From Littorina saxatilis (Eukaryota; Mollusca; Gastropoda; Littorinimorpha; Littorinidae), in contig NC_090250.1 in assembly GCF_037325665.1 (NCBI RefSeq), forward strand, positions 38,016,621 through 38,080,620: a stretch of DNA of 64,000 nucleotides. The letters are read 5' to 3'. Positions within the stretch are counted from its first letter, which is position 1, and every line of letters begins with the position of its first letter. Under the pieces are notes generated by a model. That model was not told the origin of the DNA. It saw nothing but the letters and a program-made list of their open reading frames with translations, and made no database searches. A program made the position numbers and the translations under genes. Positions 1 to 10,700 of the stretch are shown here, piece by piece.

Positions 1-2521
1 CCCCAACCACAAAAGTGTAAACGTAGCCATGGTAATGCCCATACACCCGGGGAGTTACCTCCCCTCGTGCATGCCACGTCACCACTGCTACTGAACACGT
101 GGTTCCTATCATTCGACCTAAAGAATAAATTCTCCAAATCAAAAGCGGGGTTGGCGGGAGGGAATATACTATGTGATTCGGGTAGGTATATTTATTAAAT
201 GAAAATTTACAATAAAATTTTCGATTAAATTACATATTCCTACTCCGAATCACATGTAGCAGATTACAACAACAAGGCGGTGGGAAAGAAAAATCTAACT
301 CACTCAAAAAACCTTGCCAAAAACCTGGACCGCTGCCAAAAAATCAGGGCGGTCCCAGTGGGAAAGAAAATCTAACCCACTCAAAAGCCCTTGCCAGGGC
401 TGGCCCACTGCCAACAGGCAGTGAGGGAACCAAGGAAAGTCCTGATTGACAGCCGAGAAGAATCTCAGGCGAAAAGCGAAAGAGACAACCTCAGAGATCC
501 AGAAAGCTGTGCTCAGCACTTCTTCCAATCTCCTAGCCGTAAAAAACAGCACAGGAATAGACCCAAGCCTTGGATTAATAACCCTGGCGAGCCAAGGGAA
601 AGACAAGCTTCCCCCCCCCCCCCCTTTTTATTGGAAGGAAATGCTAATGTCCTGAGAAGATCCGTGCGTAAGGTTGTCCCCTCAACTGAGAAGGACGAAC
701 CCCCGCGGTGACCTTAAGACAACCATGCCAAAGTCTGCAAACCTTGGGATGTAGTAAAGCCCAAAAGGCTTGTGAGAAAGAAGTCAGCTTAAAATAAGAG
801 TGACCAATCCCCACGAAAGAGCGAGAGAGAGACATCCAAGCACTAAGTACCAGAGTCCACCTCGAAGAGAAAACTCACAAATAGAAGGTCGCCAGTTATC
901 CCCTACCAGTCCCTGCGAACGCAGGGAGAGAGGTAGCACCCGACAGCAGCCACTTACGACTGTGCGTACGCTACCGGAAGTGAGGACCCACGGTGGTCAA
1001 AAACCGATGTGACTGGCAACCATAAACAAAATGGCTAAAAGCCAGAATGTTCCCAAAACAGTCTGCTTGAAGGTAATCGAGAGTGAATCAAAAACCGAAA
1101 GCAGAAAACCAAGACTGGTAAACGTAACCGTGAAGCCAGCCAGCCATAAGACTCCCGAAACCAGAGTTCTCAGGGAAAAAACAGGCAGTTAACTTCCTAG
1201 CCAAATCAAGAGCCTACCTGAGTCTGGCCAGAAACCCAGAGCGCGTCTGTCCCTGTCTGAAGACAGAGTCCAACGCGGAGAAAAACGGAAAACCGCCCTA
1301 GACAAAGTTGCCTTTTGTAGCCGGGCGACTGTAAGGAAACCCGACCCAACAGACGTCATCCTGACTCGCCTCATACTAAGATGAGGAAGAAGAGAGGAAA
1401 GGCCCAAGACTGAAGTCACAGGAACCGAACCTTAGCTAAACCTCTGCCCGAAGGAGAAGAGTAGCCAAAACCTGAGAGAGAGGAGGAAAGCCACAAAGAA
1501 CTACTCCTCAAACATCCATTGTCCAAGACAATGCCCCCTCAGGAAAACCTGAATGTTACTTCCGAGGCCAACTCAAGTGTACCTTAAGTTTGGACGAAAC
1601 ACCAGAACGCGTCTGATCACTAGAGAAAGACAGAGTCCGACTCGATGAAAGACAACAAGGACCAAAGTCCGAACGTTTGTGGCCAAACAGGGGTAACCTG
1701 AAGCCAGAGAACCCCACAAGCCACAAGAAACGGGAAGGCAACAACCACCATCGCCGCAACGTGGAATGGCTGTTGCCCGGCCAAGGCTGCCTATTGGCTG
1801 CCAGCTTAGCTTAACCAGAGGAATGAGCATGCTTCTGCTAAGCATGTTTCTGAGTATGCTAGCCCTACCTTCCTTCAACCCTTGTAAAGCAGTCAGAGAC
1901 CTGGTGATCTCTACTCGACTGAATCTCTACTGCAGGCAAAGTTTAAGCGACTCTCTTTGACTGTTCAGGGAACTGAGAATGCGAAAGAAACGAGCCCCTC
2001 CGACACACGCCGTACAAGCGTAGAGAAGGAAGGGCAGCCTCATCTGCTCCATGCTCACCCTAGCAAGGGCTGGCCAACAGAGTAGAGAAAGGAGGCAAGT
2101 TCCAAAGGCTGAATAAGCAAGAAGGAACAAAAGGTGAAGCCCGTGTAGCCGAAGCCAGCCAAGGCTGAGCATGTTCCGGAACTGAACCATAGTAGAAACA
2201 GCGGCAGAACCAAAACACTAGAGATACCACCTTCGGGAGGAGATGGCCTAGCCAAAACCTGCAAACCGTGGTACCTACAAAAGGTGACTAAGGAACCGGA
2301 AGTAGAAAAACATCCTATCTTCACGGAACGGAAGTCCGACATCGACAACAAAGTCAACCAACAAGGAAGCCACCAATGTCGATGCACCCAAGGGAAATCC
2401 TGAGCCGAAGCTTGAGCTTCGACGGAAATCCAGAACGTGTTCGATTGCTGACTAAAGACTGAGAACCAGAATAGCTCAGCTACGAACGCAAACCGAAGTC
2501 ACAGTTGCTGGTGGTAAACTG
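1..2521. repeat. Unclassified non-coding repeat-like block
   Basis: No convincing coding frame is visible on either strand. The plus strand is purine-rich and the texture differs from the AT-rich DNA to the right of the gap. A motif of the form GAAACCAGAACGCGTCTG followed by AAAGACAGAGTCC recurs in diverged form near 1228, 1597 and 2424, suggesting old internal duplications. A shorter direct repeat (GTGGGAAAGAAAA, then CTCAAAA and CCTTGCCA) starts near 280 and again near 358. The left end has a fold-back at 171-255. It could be part of a large mobile element or a decayed satellite; I do not recognise the family. Confidence 0.35.
171..255. repeat. 85-bp imperfect inverted repeat
   Basis: The left arm begins ATGTGATTCGGGTAGG and the right arm is its near-perfect reverse complement, ending CCGAATCACAT. 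The AT-rich inner part also pairs (AAATGAAAATTT against AAATTTTCGATT), so almost the whole stretch folds back. It may be the terminus of a mobile element in the surrounding block. Confidence 0.55.
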
Positions 2522-2721
2522 NNNNNNNNNNNNNNNNNNNNNNNNNNNNNNNNNNNNNNNNNNNNNNNNNNNNNNNNNNNNNNNNNNNNNNNNNNNNNNN
2601 NNNNNNNNNNNNNNNNNNNNNNNNNNNNNNNNNNNNNNNNNNNNNNNNNNNNNNNNNNNNNNNNNNNNNNNNNNNNNNNNNNNNNNNNNNNNNNNNNNNN
2701 NNNNNNNNNNNNNNNNNNNNN
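2522..2721. other. Assembly gap (200 N)
   Basis: Exactly 200 N bases, a conventional scaffold-gap length, so the true size is unknown. Remaining exons of the adjacent COA5 gene could lie here or beyond the left edge. Confidence 0.98.
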
Positions 2722-3407
2722 AATCATTATGAAAATCTAATATAGGCTAAAGTAGCCAGTCAATGTTTTCAAATTTGGCATAAATTATGCAGAAGAGACC
2801 CTATAGAGTTTAAATCAAAGTATAAATTCAATTCCAAATCTGAACATCAATAAAGTTTTATATGCTCATGGTAAATTAAATCAGTGTGCAGCATGGTGCT
2901 GTGTGACTTATACTGTTATTGCCCCATGTACACTGTCACACTTGAAGTCATTTTTATAAGTGAGGTTCATGTCCAACAAGCCTCTGTTACTGTTACATGT
3001 AAACATGCATGCATGTTGCTATTCCAGAAAAAAACTGCTTGTGATAATTAACCAATACACTGGTGCAATTCTGTAACACATGTTATATAGCCACTGGTGA
3101 ATTAACAGAGAAAAAAATTTAAAAAAACGGTCATTTAGGTTTTCGCATCCATGGGAGGTAATCGGAACCGACCAAACAGACTGAGCCAGTAGCGCGACAT
3201 ATGTCGTGACAACCAGGTGACAGTATATATGTAAAGTAGCGCGACATATGTGGCGACAACCAGCCTAAGGGTTAAGTGCTTTGGCAGCAGTGAGCCGGAA
3301 GAAAATACAGGTCTGACTTAAGAATCCTGAAAAGTTCAGCCAGTGCTCTTGGTCCCTAGCTGCACTGATGTCTGTTAACTATAAATATGTAATGCAATCG
3401 ACATTAC
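2722..3407. other. AT-rich non-coding, probable COA5 intron
   Basis: AT-rich DNA with no recognisable coding exon. I searched the minus strand for the COA5 C-terminal part (second CX9C and the FRGRKG-like tail) and did not find it. A short direct duplication starts at 3188 and 3235, each copy carrying GCGCGACATATGT; the first copy contains the palindrome CGACATATGTCG. Confidence 0.4.
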
Positions 3408-3524
3408 CTTCCTGACGCAATCACTTTTAAGCAAGCATTCCTTCAGGTCATCTCGAAGGCCCATGCAAGCCAGTTTGGGCTTTGTGTCTTCAGGAGTGTC
3501 TTCCACGCCATACTTAGGCATTAT
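3408..3524 (-). CDS. COA5: Cytochrome c oxidase assembly factor 5, first coding exon (partial gene)
   Basis: COA5 is a small twin-CX9C protein of the mitochondrial intermembrane space needed to assemble respiratory complex IV. This minus-strand exon has a 3' splice site (TTTCAG, ending at 3525) just before ATAATGCCT; the start codon is 3521-3519. It encodes MPKYGVEDTPEDT, then ACMGLRDDLKECLLKSDCVRK, and ends at a donor (GTAATG) at 3407. The Cys-x9-Cys spacing and the order CxGLxxDL..CLL.SDCV match human COA5, which also begins MPKY. Only the N-terminal half is here; the exon with the second CX9C must lie to the left, in the gap or outside the window. The 5' non-coding exon is not placed but should lie near 5.8-5.95 kb. 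It is head-to-head with UNC50. Seen: sequence and splice sites. Known: family role. Inferred: gene extent. Confidence 0.85.
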
Positions 3525-3665
3525 CTGAAATAAACAGCAAACCAGGGTTTTCTTAAAAATCTCATAATTGGCACACACAAATAAACACAAAATGTTTGTG
3601 ACCGATTACAACTTAACAAGGCTAAAAAAGTAAGGGTCATCCCAGATCAGTTTCTTTTTTTCTAT

Positions 3666-3673
<8 letters not shown>

Positions 3674-3711
<38 letters not shown>
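3674..3711. repeat. (TG)n microsatellite
   Basis: An uninterrupted TG run just upstream of the first copy of the 0.85-kb dispersed element. Confidence 0.9.
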
Positions 3712-3712
<1 letters not shown>

Positions 3713-3725
3713 CATTTTCATTATA

Positions 3726-4573
3726 TTTAGTCAAGTTTTGACTAAATATTTTAACATCGAGGGGGAATCGAAACGAGGGTCGTGGTGTATGTGTGTGCGT
3801 GTGTGCGTGTGTGCGTGCGTGCGTGCGTGCGTGTAGAGCGATTCAGACCAAACTATTGGACCGATCTTTATGAAATTTGACATGAGAGTTCCTGGGATTG
3901 ATATCCCCATACGTTTTTTTCATTTTTTTGATAAATGTCTTTGATGACGTCATATCCGGCTTTTCGTGAAAGTTGAGGCGGCACTGTCACGCTCTCATTT
4001 TTCAACCAAATTGGTTGAAATTTTGGTCAAGTAATCTTCGACGAAGCCCGGGGTTCGGTATTGCATTTCAGCTTGGTGGCTTAAAAATTAATTAATGACT
4101 TTGGTCATTAAAAATCTGAAAATTGTAAAAAAAAAAAAAAATTTATAAAACGATCCAAATTTACGTTTATCTTATTCTCCATCATTTGCTGATTCCAAAA
4201 ACATATAAATATGTTATATTCGGATTAAAAACAAGCTCTGAAAATTAAATATATAAAAATTATTATCAAAATTAAATTGTCCAAATCAATTTAAAAACAC
4301 TTTCATCTTATTCCTTGTCGGTTCCTGATTCCAAAAACATATAGATATGATATGTTTGGATTAAAAACACGCTCAGAAAGTTAAAACAAAGAGAGGTACA
4401 GAAAAGCGTGCTATCCTTCTTAGCGCAACTACTACCCCGCTCTTCTTGTCAATTTCACTGCCTTTGCCATGAGCGGTGGCCTGACGATGCTACGAGTAAA
4501 ATGGCATTGCGTTTCATTCTGTGAGTTCGACAGCTACTTGACTAAATATTGTATTTTCGCCTTACGCGACTTG
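3726..4573 (+). mobile_element. Dispersed 0.85-kb non-autonomous element, family A copy 1
   Basis: It starts with a short palindrome (TTTAGTCAAG, spacer, TTGACTAAA) and ends CTTGACTAAATATTGTATTT followed by CGCCTTACGCGACTTG. Inside are a TG-rich microsatellite after GGTCGTGGTGTATG, the block GATGACGTCATATCCGGC, a GCCCGGGGTTCGG block and an AT-rich half. There is no coding frame. Three more copies lie at 22543-23343, 25191-26080 and (minus) 41547-42456. The shared TTTAGTCAAG/CTTGACTAAA ends suggest a DNA-transposon-derived MITE, but the 27 or so bases beyond the 3' inverted motif are unexplained. The class is not established. It lies in the probable COA5 first intron. Confidence 0.8.
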
Positions 4574-5929
4574 TTTTTATATTAACATGTGGTAATTTTA
4601 TTGAACGGATATTGTGTGAGCTGTGTGTCCCTTAATTAGATGTCAGAGAAGAGCAACTTTCCTTGTAACGTCTCGAAAATAGAGATTTCATTTTTTTTTT
4701 ATCCTTTCAAAGTTTTAAATGGTCAAAAATAAGTTCTAGGTAATCGGAAACATTGAATGTTTTTCTTGACCTCATGCCAATAATTAAACACCAAGCTGGC
4801 CCTTGCACAATGCTAAAAAACAAAAAAACAAAGTGTACAGTAAATACATGTCTAGAAAAAAATCCAGGAGCAAATGTAACCCACTGGCACTGCAGACCCA
4901 GCCAACTTTCAACCAGTTGGAAATAATTACATGGGCATTAATTGACTCAAAATGCTTTCTAGGAGAGCTCTAATAATGTTAAAACAATTTAAAATACACA
5001 TAATCAAATAATGTAGTATTTTAGGATGTTAACCAGAACTGTGATTTTGTTTTTAATCTTTTAAAATAATGCTCAGATTGACTCACTGAAAGACCTGTAC
5101 ATTTATCTCCTGTTGAATGATAAGTTCTCTCATTTTTAAGCGACAGCCGTAGCTCATAATGGCTGATCCCATATATATATATAGACCCAGCATAACAAAC
5201 GTATTAGTGCTCTTTAATTAAAAAACAACAACTTTCTTTGATCTGTGCAAAATATTCACAACGTACATTTAAAAAGTTTAGTTATTAATATTAGTTCTAA
5301 AAATTTTTTTAACGGTACCACAAATTTATGTAAAATGATACATGACATGTTCTCGCATGTAACATCCATGCCGTTCAAATATATTCTAACTGCATCACAA
5401 GTTAACTTTCACACGCATCTCTACTACATACATACAGAGACATAGAGATACATACAATACATGTATCGATATTTCACGAACTGGAGGCAACGTTCATCAG
5501 GGACTTCATCCCCTAACTAGACATGTCGAAAGATATGTCGAAAGACAAAGATCTGTGAACACTCATACGAGATATAATGTCGCAGAAAAACTTAGGAATT
5601 TAAAAGTAATGAATGAACACAATATCAATGCGAAAACCCATTACATAGACCTTATAACAGGTAGACAACAGAACGTAGTACCGATAAGTTTCGTAAGTTC
5701 TACTAGTACTAGGCCTAAACAAGCGTAAAGTCTGTAAAGTAAAAGTGCTTGTACATACTGCAAATGCAGTGATACTCCGTTGACTGTTACACACAATACA
5801 AATGTCGAATAAAGAACACAATATCAGCATGAAAAACCCCTCATAACAAGAATAAGCTGACGTTCAATCACCTTTTCTTTTATGTCGAGGAAAGGCAAAC
5901 AAATAAACCTTTTCACATGGGTACGGTGC
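4574..5929. other. AT-rich non-coding, probable COA5 intron 1 / upstream region
   Basis: AT-rich single-copy-looking DNA with no coding exon I can support. It contains a short (AT)n run near 5170. The COA5 non-coding first exon should lie at its right end on the minus strand. Confidence 0.4.
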
Positions 5930-6074
5930 CCTCTAAGTAGGTTGGTAGTTATCTCCCGTACACTTGCGCTCTTTTGTGTAAAGTGTGCAGCTTTTGTCTA
6001 CTTCCTGTGTTTGCTGGCATCGAAGGAGTCAGCTTTTCATCGTTGAGAAACCATTTGTTTTCTAATTGAGGAAG
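5930..6074. promoter_or_regulatory. Probable bidirectional promoter and UNC50 5' UTR exon
   Basis: This is the segment between the divergent COA5 and UNC50 genes. It contains an ETS-type site (ACTTCCTG, 6000-6007), a common feature of housekeeping and mitochondrial-gene promoters. A candidate 5' UTR exon could end at GAAG before GTATAT (donor at 6075) and join the acceptor TTTCCAG ending at 6841. Transcription starts are not visible, so this is inference from gene arrangement. Confidence 0.4.
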
Positions 6075-6403
6075 GTATATTGACTGTTCCAGGTAGAATT
6101 TGTGCCAATACACTGTACAGACTTAGACAATTATTTTGTTTGAATAACGCATTTAACTGACTAACGGTTACGTGATAGAAACACGTTCTCCTCCGCATTA
6201 TTACGATGTGTTTAGTTCTTCAAATTACTATTTTATTTATTATTTTGGATTGGGCAGTCAAAACAAAAAGTGCGATATATTACAGCATTTTGTACAGTTT
6301 TACTTTGTAGGTTATCGTTTAACTTGTAAACTGAGCTTTTATAAGTTATGTGAGATAAAAATTAAAATCAGCAGTCTCAGATAATCATAATCACTTGATG
6401 AAT

Positions 6404-6408
6404 CTCTC

Positions 6409-6491
<83 letters not shown>
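6404..6491. repeat. (CT)n microsatellite
   Basis: A CT run in the presumed UNC50 5' UTR intron. A second, C-rich and CT-rich tract follows at about 6621-6702. Confidence 0.9.
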
Positions 6492-6495
<4 letters not shown>

Positions 6496-6852
6496 ATCAC
6501 TCTCTAGCCTGGTGATTTATCCTAGTGTGAGGCTTTCTTGCACACTAACTGACTTTAAAAGTAAGCTCTGTATTTGTTTCTGTATTTTCACTTTCAAGGA
6601 GCTATTTTGGGAGGTAGCTCCCCCCCCCCCCCCCCTCTCTCTCCCTCTCTATCTCTCTCTCTCTCTCCCTCCCTCTCTCTCTCTCTCTCCCTCTCTCTCT
6701 CTCCAGTTGGTCTTTCTCTCTTTCAGTTCCATAGACACACACAGTACAAAAGGAATCTGATGACATACACTACAGTAATGAAGTAATTATTTAATACAAT
6801 TACGAAAAGTAACTCTGTGACATGTTTTTAATCATTTCCAGTGTGACTGTGC

Positions 6853-7672
6853 ATGATGAGGGGCTTTGGGAAGGTTTCACCCCCTGTTTCACCAACTTCA
6901 TCTACTGGATCAGCAACATTTGGGGACAGCAGAAATGGGGACAGCAAGAAGAGTGATGCTAAGCTCACAGCAAATGCTAAGCGGCAGAAATATTTCAGAC
7001 GGCTGCTCAAATTCAGACAGATGGACTTTGAATATGCCTTCTGGCAGATGATCTACCTTTTCTATTCACCACAGAAAGTGTAAGATTGTCTTTGCTAAAT
7101 GTCTTATACTAGGCATGGTCTCTGGTTATGATTTTTTGGGCTTTTCTCATTACTCTATAACATTCACAGTTTGTCTTTGTATCCTGCAGTTGTACTTGTA
7201 GGTACATGTATTAGTTATAAGTGTGTACACTGGTTGAATTAATGAAAATTGTTAATCGGTAGGGAAAGGATGTGTACCCAAAATCAACAACTAACATGAT
7301 ATATATACACTGTATATATATGTTTGTTTGTTTTTTGCTTGATTAAATGTGGTTGATGATGTCAGGACAAGAAGTCATTATACATTTTAAAAAAAAACCA
7401 CCACCATAGTGCTGCATGATGTTGGTGCATTCAAGTTTTTAAAGCTTAAACAAAAAAATAATGACTTAAAATGTACGGTTAAAAGACACAGAAGTCTATA
7501 GTTTGGGACATATATATATATGTGGGATAACACTCCATTTGATGATGACTCATTTTGTTCCAGGTACCGGAACTTTCAGTACAGAAAGCGTAAGTTTTGT
7601 GTGTAACAGAAAGTCTCCCCATGTCAGGGGCTGAGTGAGGATAGTATGCATGCATGTGTATTGAGAGAGAGA

Positions 7673-7742
<70 letters not shown>

Positions 7743-10700
7743 AAATCTGTGCATTTTTCAACTTCATTTTTGTGTGAGTGTAAATTTGTGGCTGGTTTGC
7801 ACATTCATTGTCTGTACAAAACTTTGGTTTATCTCTTTTGCAAGTTTGTTGACATATGGCCATGAAACAAAGTATGCCTCCACCATGGATGTTCGATGGT
7901 TGACGCAAACAAGACCAATTTTGCATTGCAATACAGTAGAACCCCCTGTTTACGACTTTGGAAAAACCTTAAAAATTAGGTCGTAAAAAGGCGGGGTCTT
8001 AAAATGGGGGTTTGAGATTTTGACCCGGGCGGTCATGAACTTGGTTGCAGTGTACGTACTGTCATGTTTACACACAAACACACAGTTGCAGTTTACTTTC
8101 ATATAAACACACACACCCATCCAAACACATTACAACAGAACAACTTTAACTCAAATTTAAAAAAAAAATGTACTCATGGCGTACTTAATGCTCGCTCCCC
8201 ACTGAGTGAAGCACATTTGACATTGTGGCGCAACCCGTGTCAGTGAAATCCGAATGTCCTAACTCGATAGAAAGCATAACAACTTTTCTCACAAATCTTT
8301 CCGCTCACAGGAATGTTTTTTCGCCTTGCATTGCTAAACTTGTCCAATACACGATCGTTGAGGTTTTTGTACAGACACCTCTCTTTAGCGTACTTTTGCT
8401 TCGCTATCCTTCTCGCCATCTCGATAACACCGAGTCCTTATCCTTGACGATAAACAGGATTTGCGTCTTTCCGACTACTAAAGGAAGTCGCCGCGGATTG
8501 CCATTTCGCTCGATTACTTTAGCTCTCTACTCAAGCGTCGGCACTTTTCTCTTTCTTTTGCGAATCTGCGTTTGTCAACAAGTCGTCGGAAAACTGACAA
8601 GATAGCGTACAGAGGAAAACCGGATGTATTAGGATCTCGCGCGTGTGATTTTTCGTGTTTTTTTCGTCTCGCAATAGTTGGAGGAGCGAGAGCCGCCTGT
8701 TGTGTTTTCCTCTGCTCGAAATGTGTGAGAAAGTCATAAATCATCCCAAAAAGCTCGGCCGTAAATCGCGTTTTGGGGAGAGTCGCTCACTGGGGGTTCA
8801 TTATATAGTAAAATGCATCCATGATGGCAAAATCGGTCGTAAAAAGGGGGGTCGGTAAGGGGGAGTTCTACTGTACATGTAATGGTTTACAAAAAAATGT
8901 TTAAAGCATACGGCACCTGACTTCTTTTTTTAATTAATATGTAACATTCTGCAATATATATAACATTCATATTTGTATCACCTGGCTTAGTTTAAATAGT
9001 ATGATTTGTTGCAGTGTTGAAATCTCAATGTACAAGCTAAACTCTTAATTTTACTTTCAGAAACCAAAGACCAGTGGGCTAGAGATGATCCAGCTTTCCT
9101 AGTGTTACTGTCCTTTTGGCTGTGCGGTGAGTAGTCTGCCATAGTTCACAATAAGTGTTAATATTGCAGATTATTTGTGAAGTTGATGTTTAGCCTGGAG
9201 ATATACTTTGGAGATATCACCAGCATATCATACATGTAAATGATTAGCTTGTAGTTGTAACTGTAAGCCATTCGTTTCTATCTTATGAGATATAAATTTA
9301 TATTGGCAAAATGTGTCTTTGTTGACTCATCTAAATAATCAAGAGAATCTTAGTAATGAGCATCATTTGGCCAAGTAAGGCTGTTTGTTTTTTGAGTCAC
9401 TTGAGAAAAAGTGACTATGTAATCGGTCAGTGTTAGTCTGTCCGGCCGGCCGTAGACACCACCTTGACGTTGGACTTTTCTCGGAAACTATCAAAGCGAT
9501 CGGGCTCATATTTTGTTTAGTCGTGACCTCCAATGACCTCTACACTTTAACGATGGTTTCGTTGACCTTTGACCTTTTTCAAGGTCACAGGTCAGCGTCA
9601 AAGGAAAAATTAGACATTTTATATCTTTGACAAAGTTCATCGGATGTGATTGAAACTTTGTAGGATTATTCTTTACATCAAAGTATTTACATCTGTAGCC
9701 TTTTACGAACGTTATCAGAAAAACAAGGGAGATAACTAGCCTTTTCTGTTCGGCAACACACAACTTAACGTTGGGCTTTTCTCGGAAACTATAAAAGTGA
9801 CCGGGCTCAAATTTTATGTGAACGTGACTCATTGTGTTGTGAATAGCAATTTCTTCCTGTCCATCTGATGCCTCATATAATATTCAGAACTGCGAAAGTG
9901 ACTCGATCGAGCGTTTGCTCTTCTTGTTGTTTATTATTATTATTATCATTATGTTATCATTATGATGTATACTGACTAGTGTTCAACTGACAAATTTACA
10001 TGTAAATAGCTACAGAAACTGTTACAGGTGTAATTTCTTTTTTGACTCACATGCAAAGCAAAAGTGAGTCATATGTACTCACCCGAGTCGTCCGTCCGTC
10101 CGTCCGGACGTCTGGACGTCCGTCCGTCCGTCCGGAAAACTTTAACGTTGGATATTTCTTGGACACTATTCAGTCTATCAGTACCAAATTTGGCAAGATG
10201 GTGTATGATGACAAGGCCCCAAAAAACATACATAGCATCTTGACCTTGCTTCAAGGTCAAGGTCGCAGGGGCCATAAATGTTGCCTAAAAAACAGCTATT
10301 TTTCATATTTTTCCCATTTTCTCTGAAGTTTTTGAGATTCAATACCTCACCTATATATGATATATAGGGCAAAGTAAGCCCCATCTTTTGATACCAGTTT
10401 GGTTTACCTTGCTTCAAGGTCAAGGTCACAGGAGCTCTTCAAAGTTGGATTGTATACATATTTTGAAGTGACCTTGACCCTGAACTATGGAAGATAACTG
10501 TTTCAAACTTAAAAATTATGTGGGGCACATGTTATGCTTTCATCATGAGACACATTCGGTCACATATGATCAAGGTCAAGGTCACTTTGACCCTTATGAA
10601 ATGTGACCAAAATAAGGTAGTGAACCACTAAAAGTGACCATATCTCATGGTAGAAAGAGCCAATAAGCACCATTGTACTTCCTATGTCTTGAATTAACAG

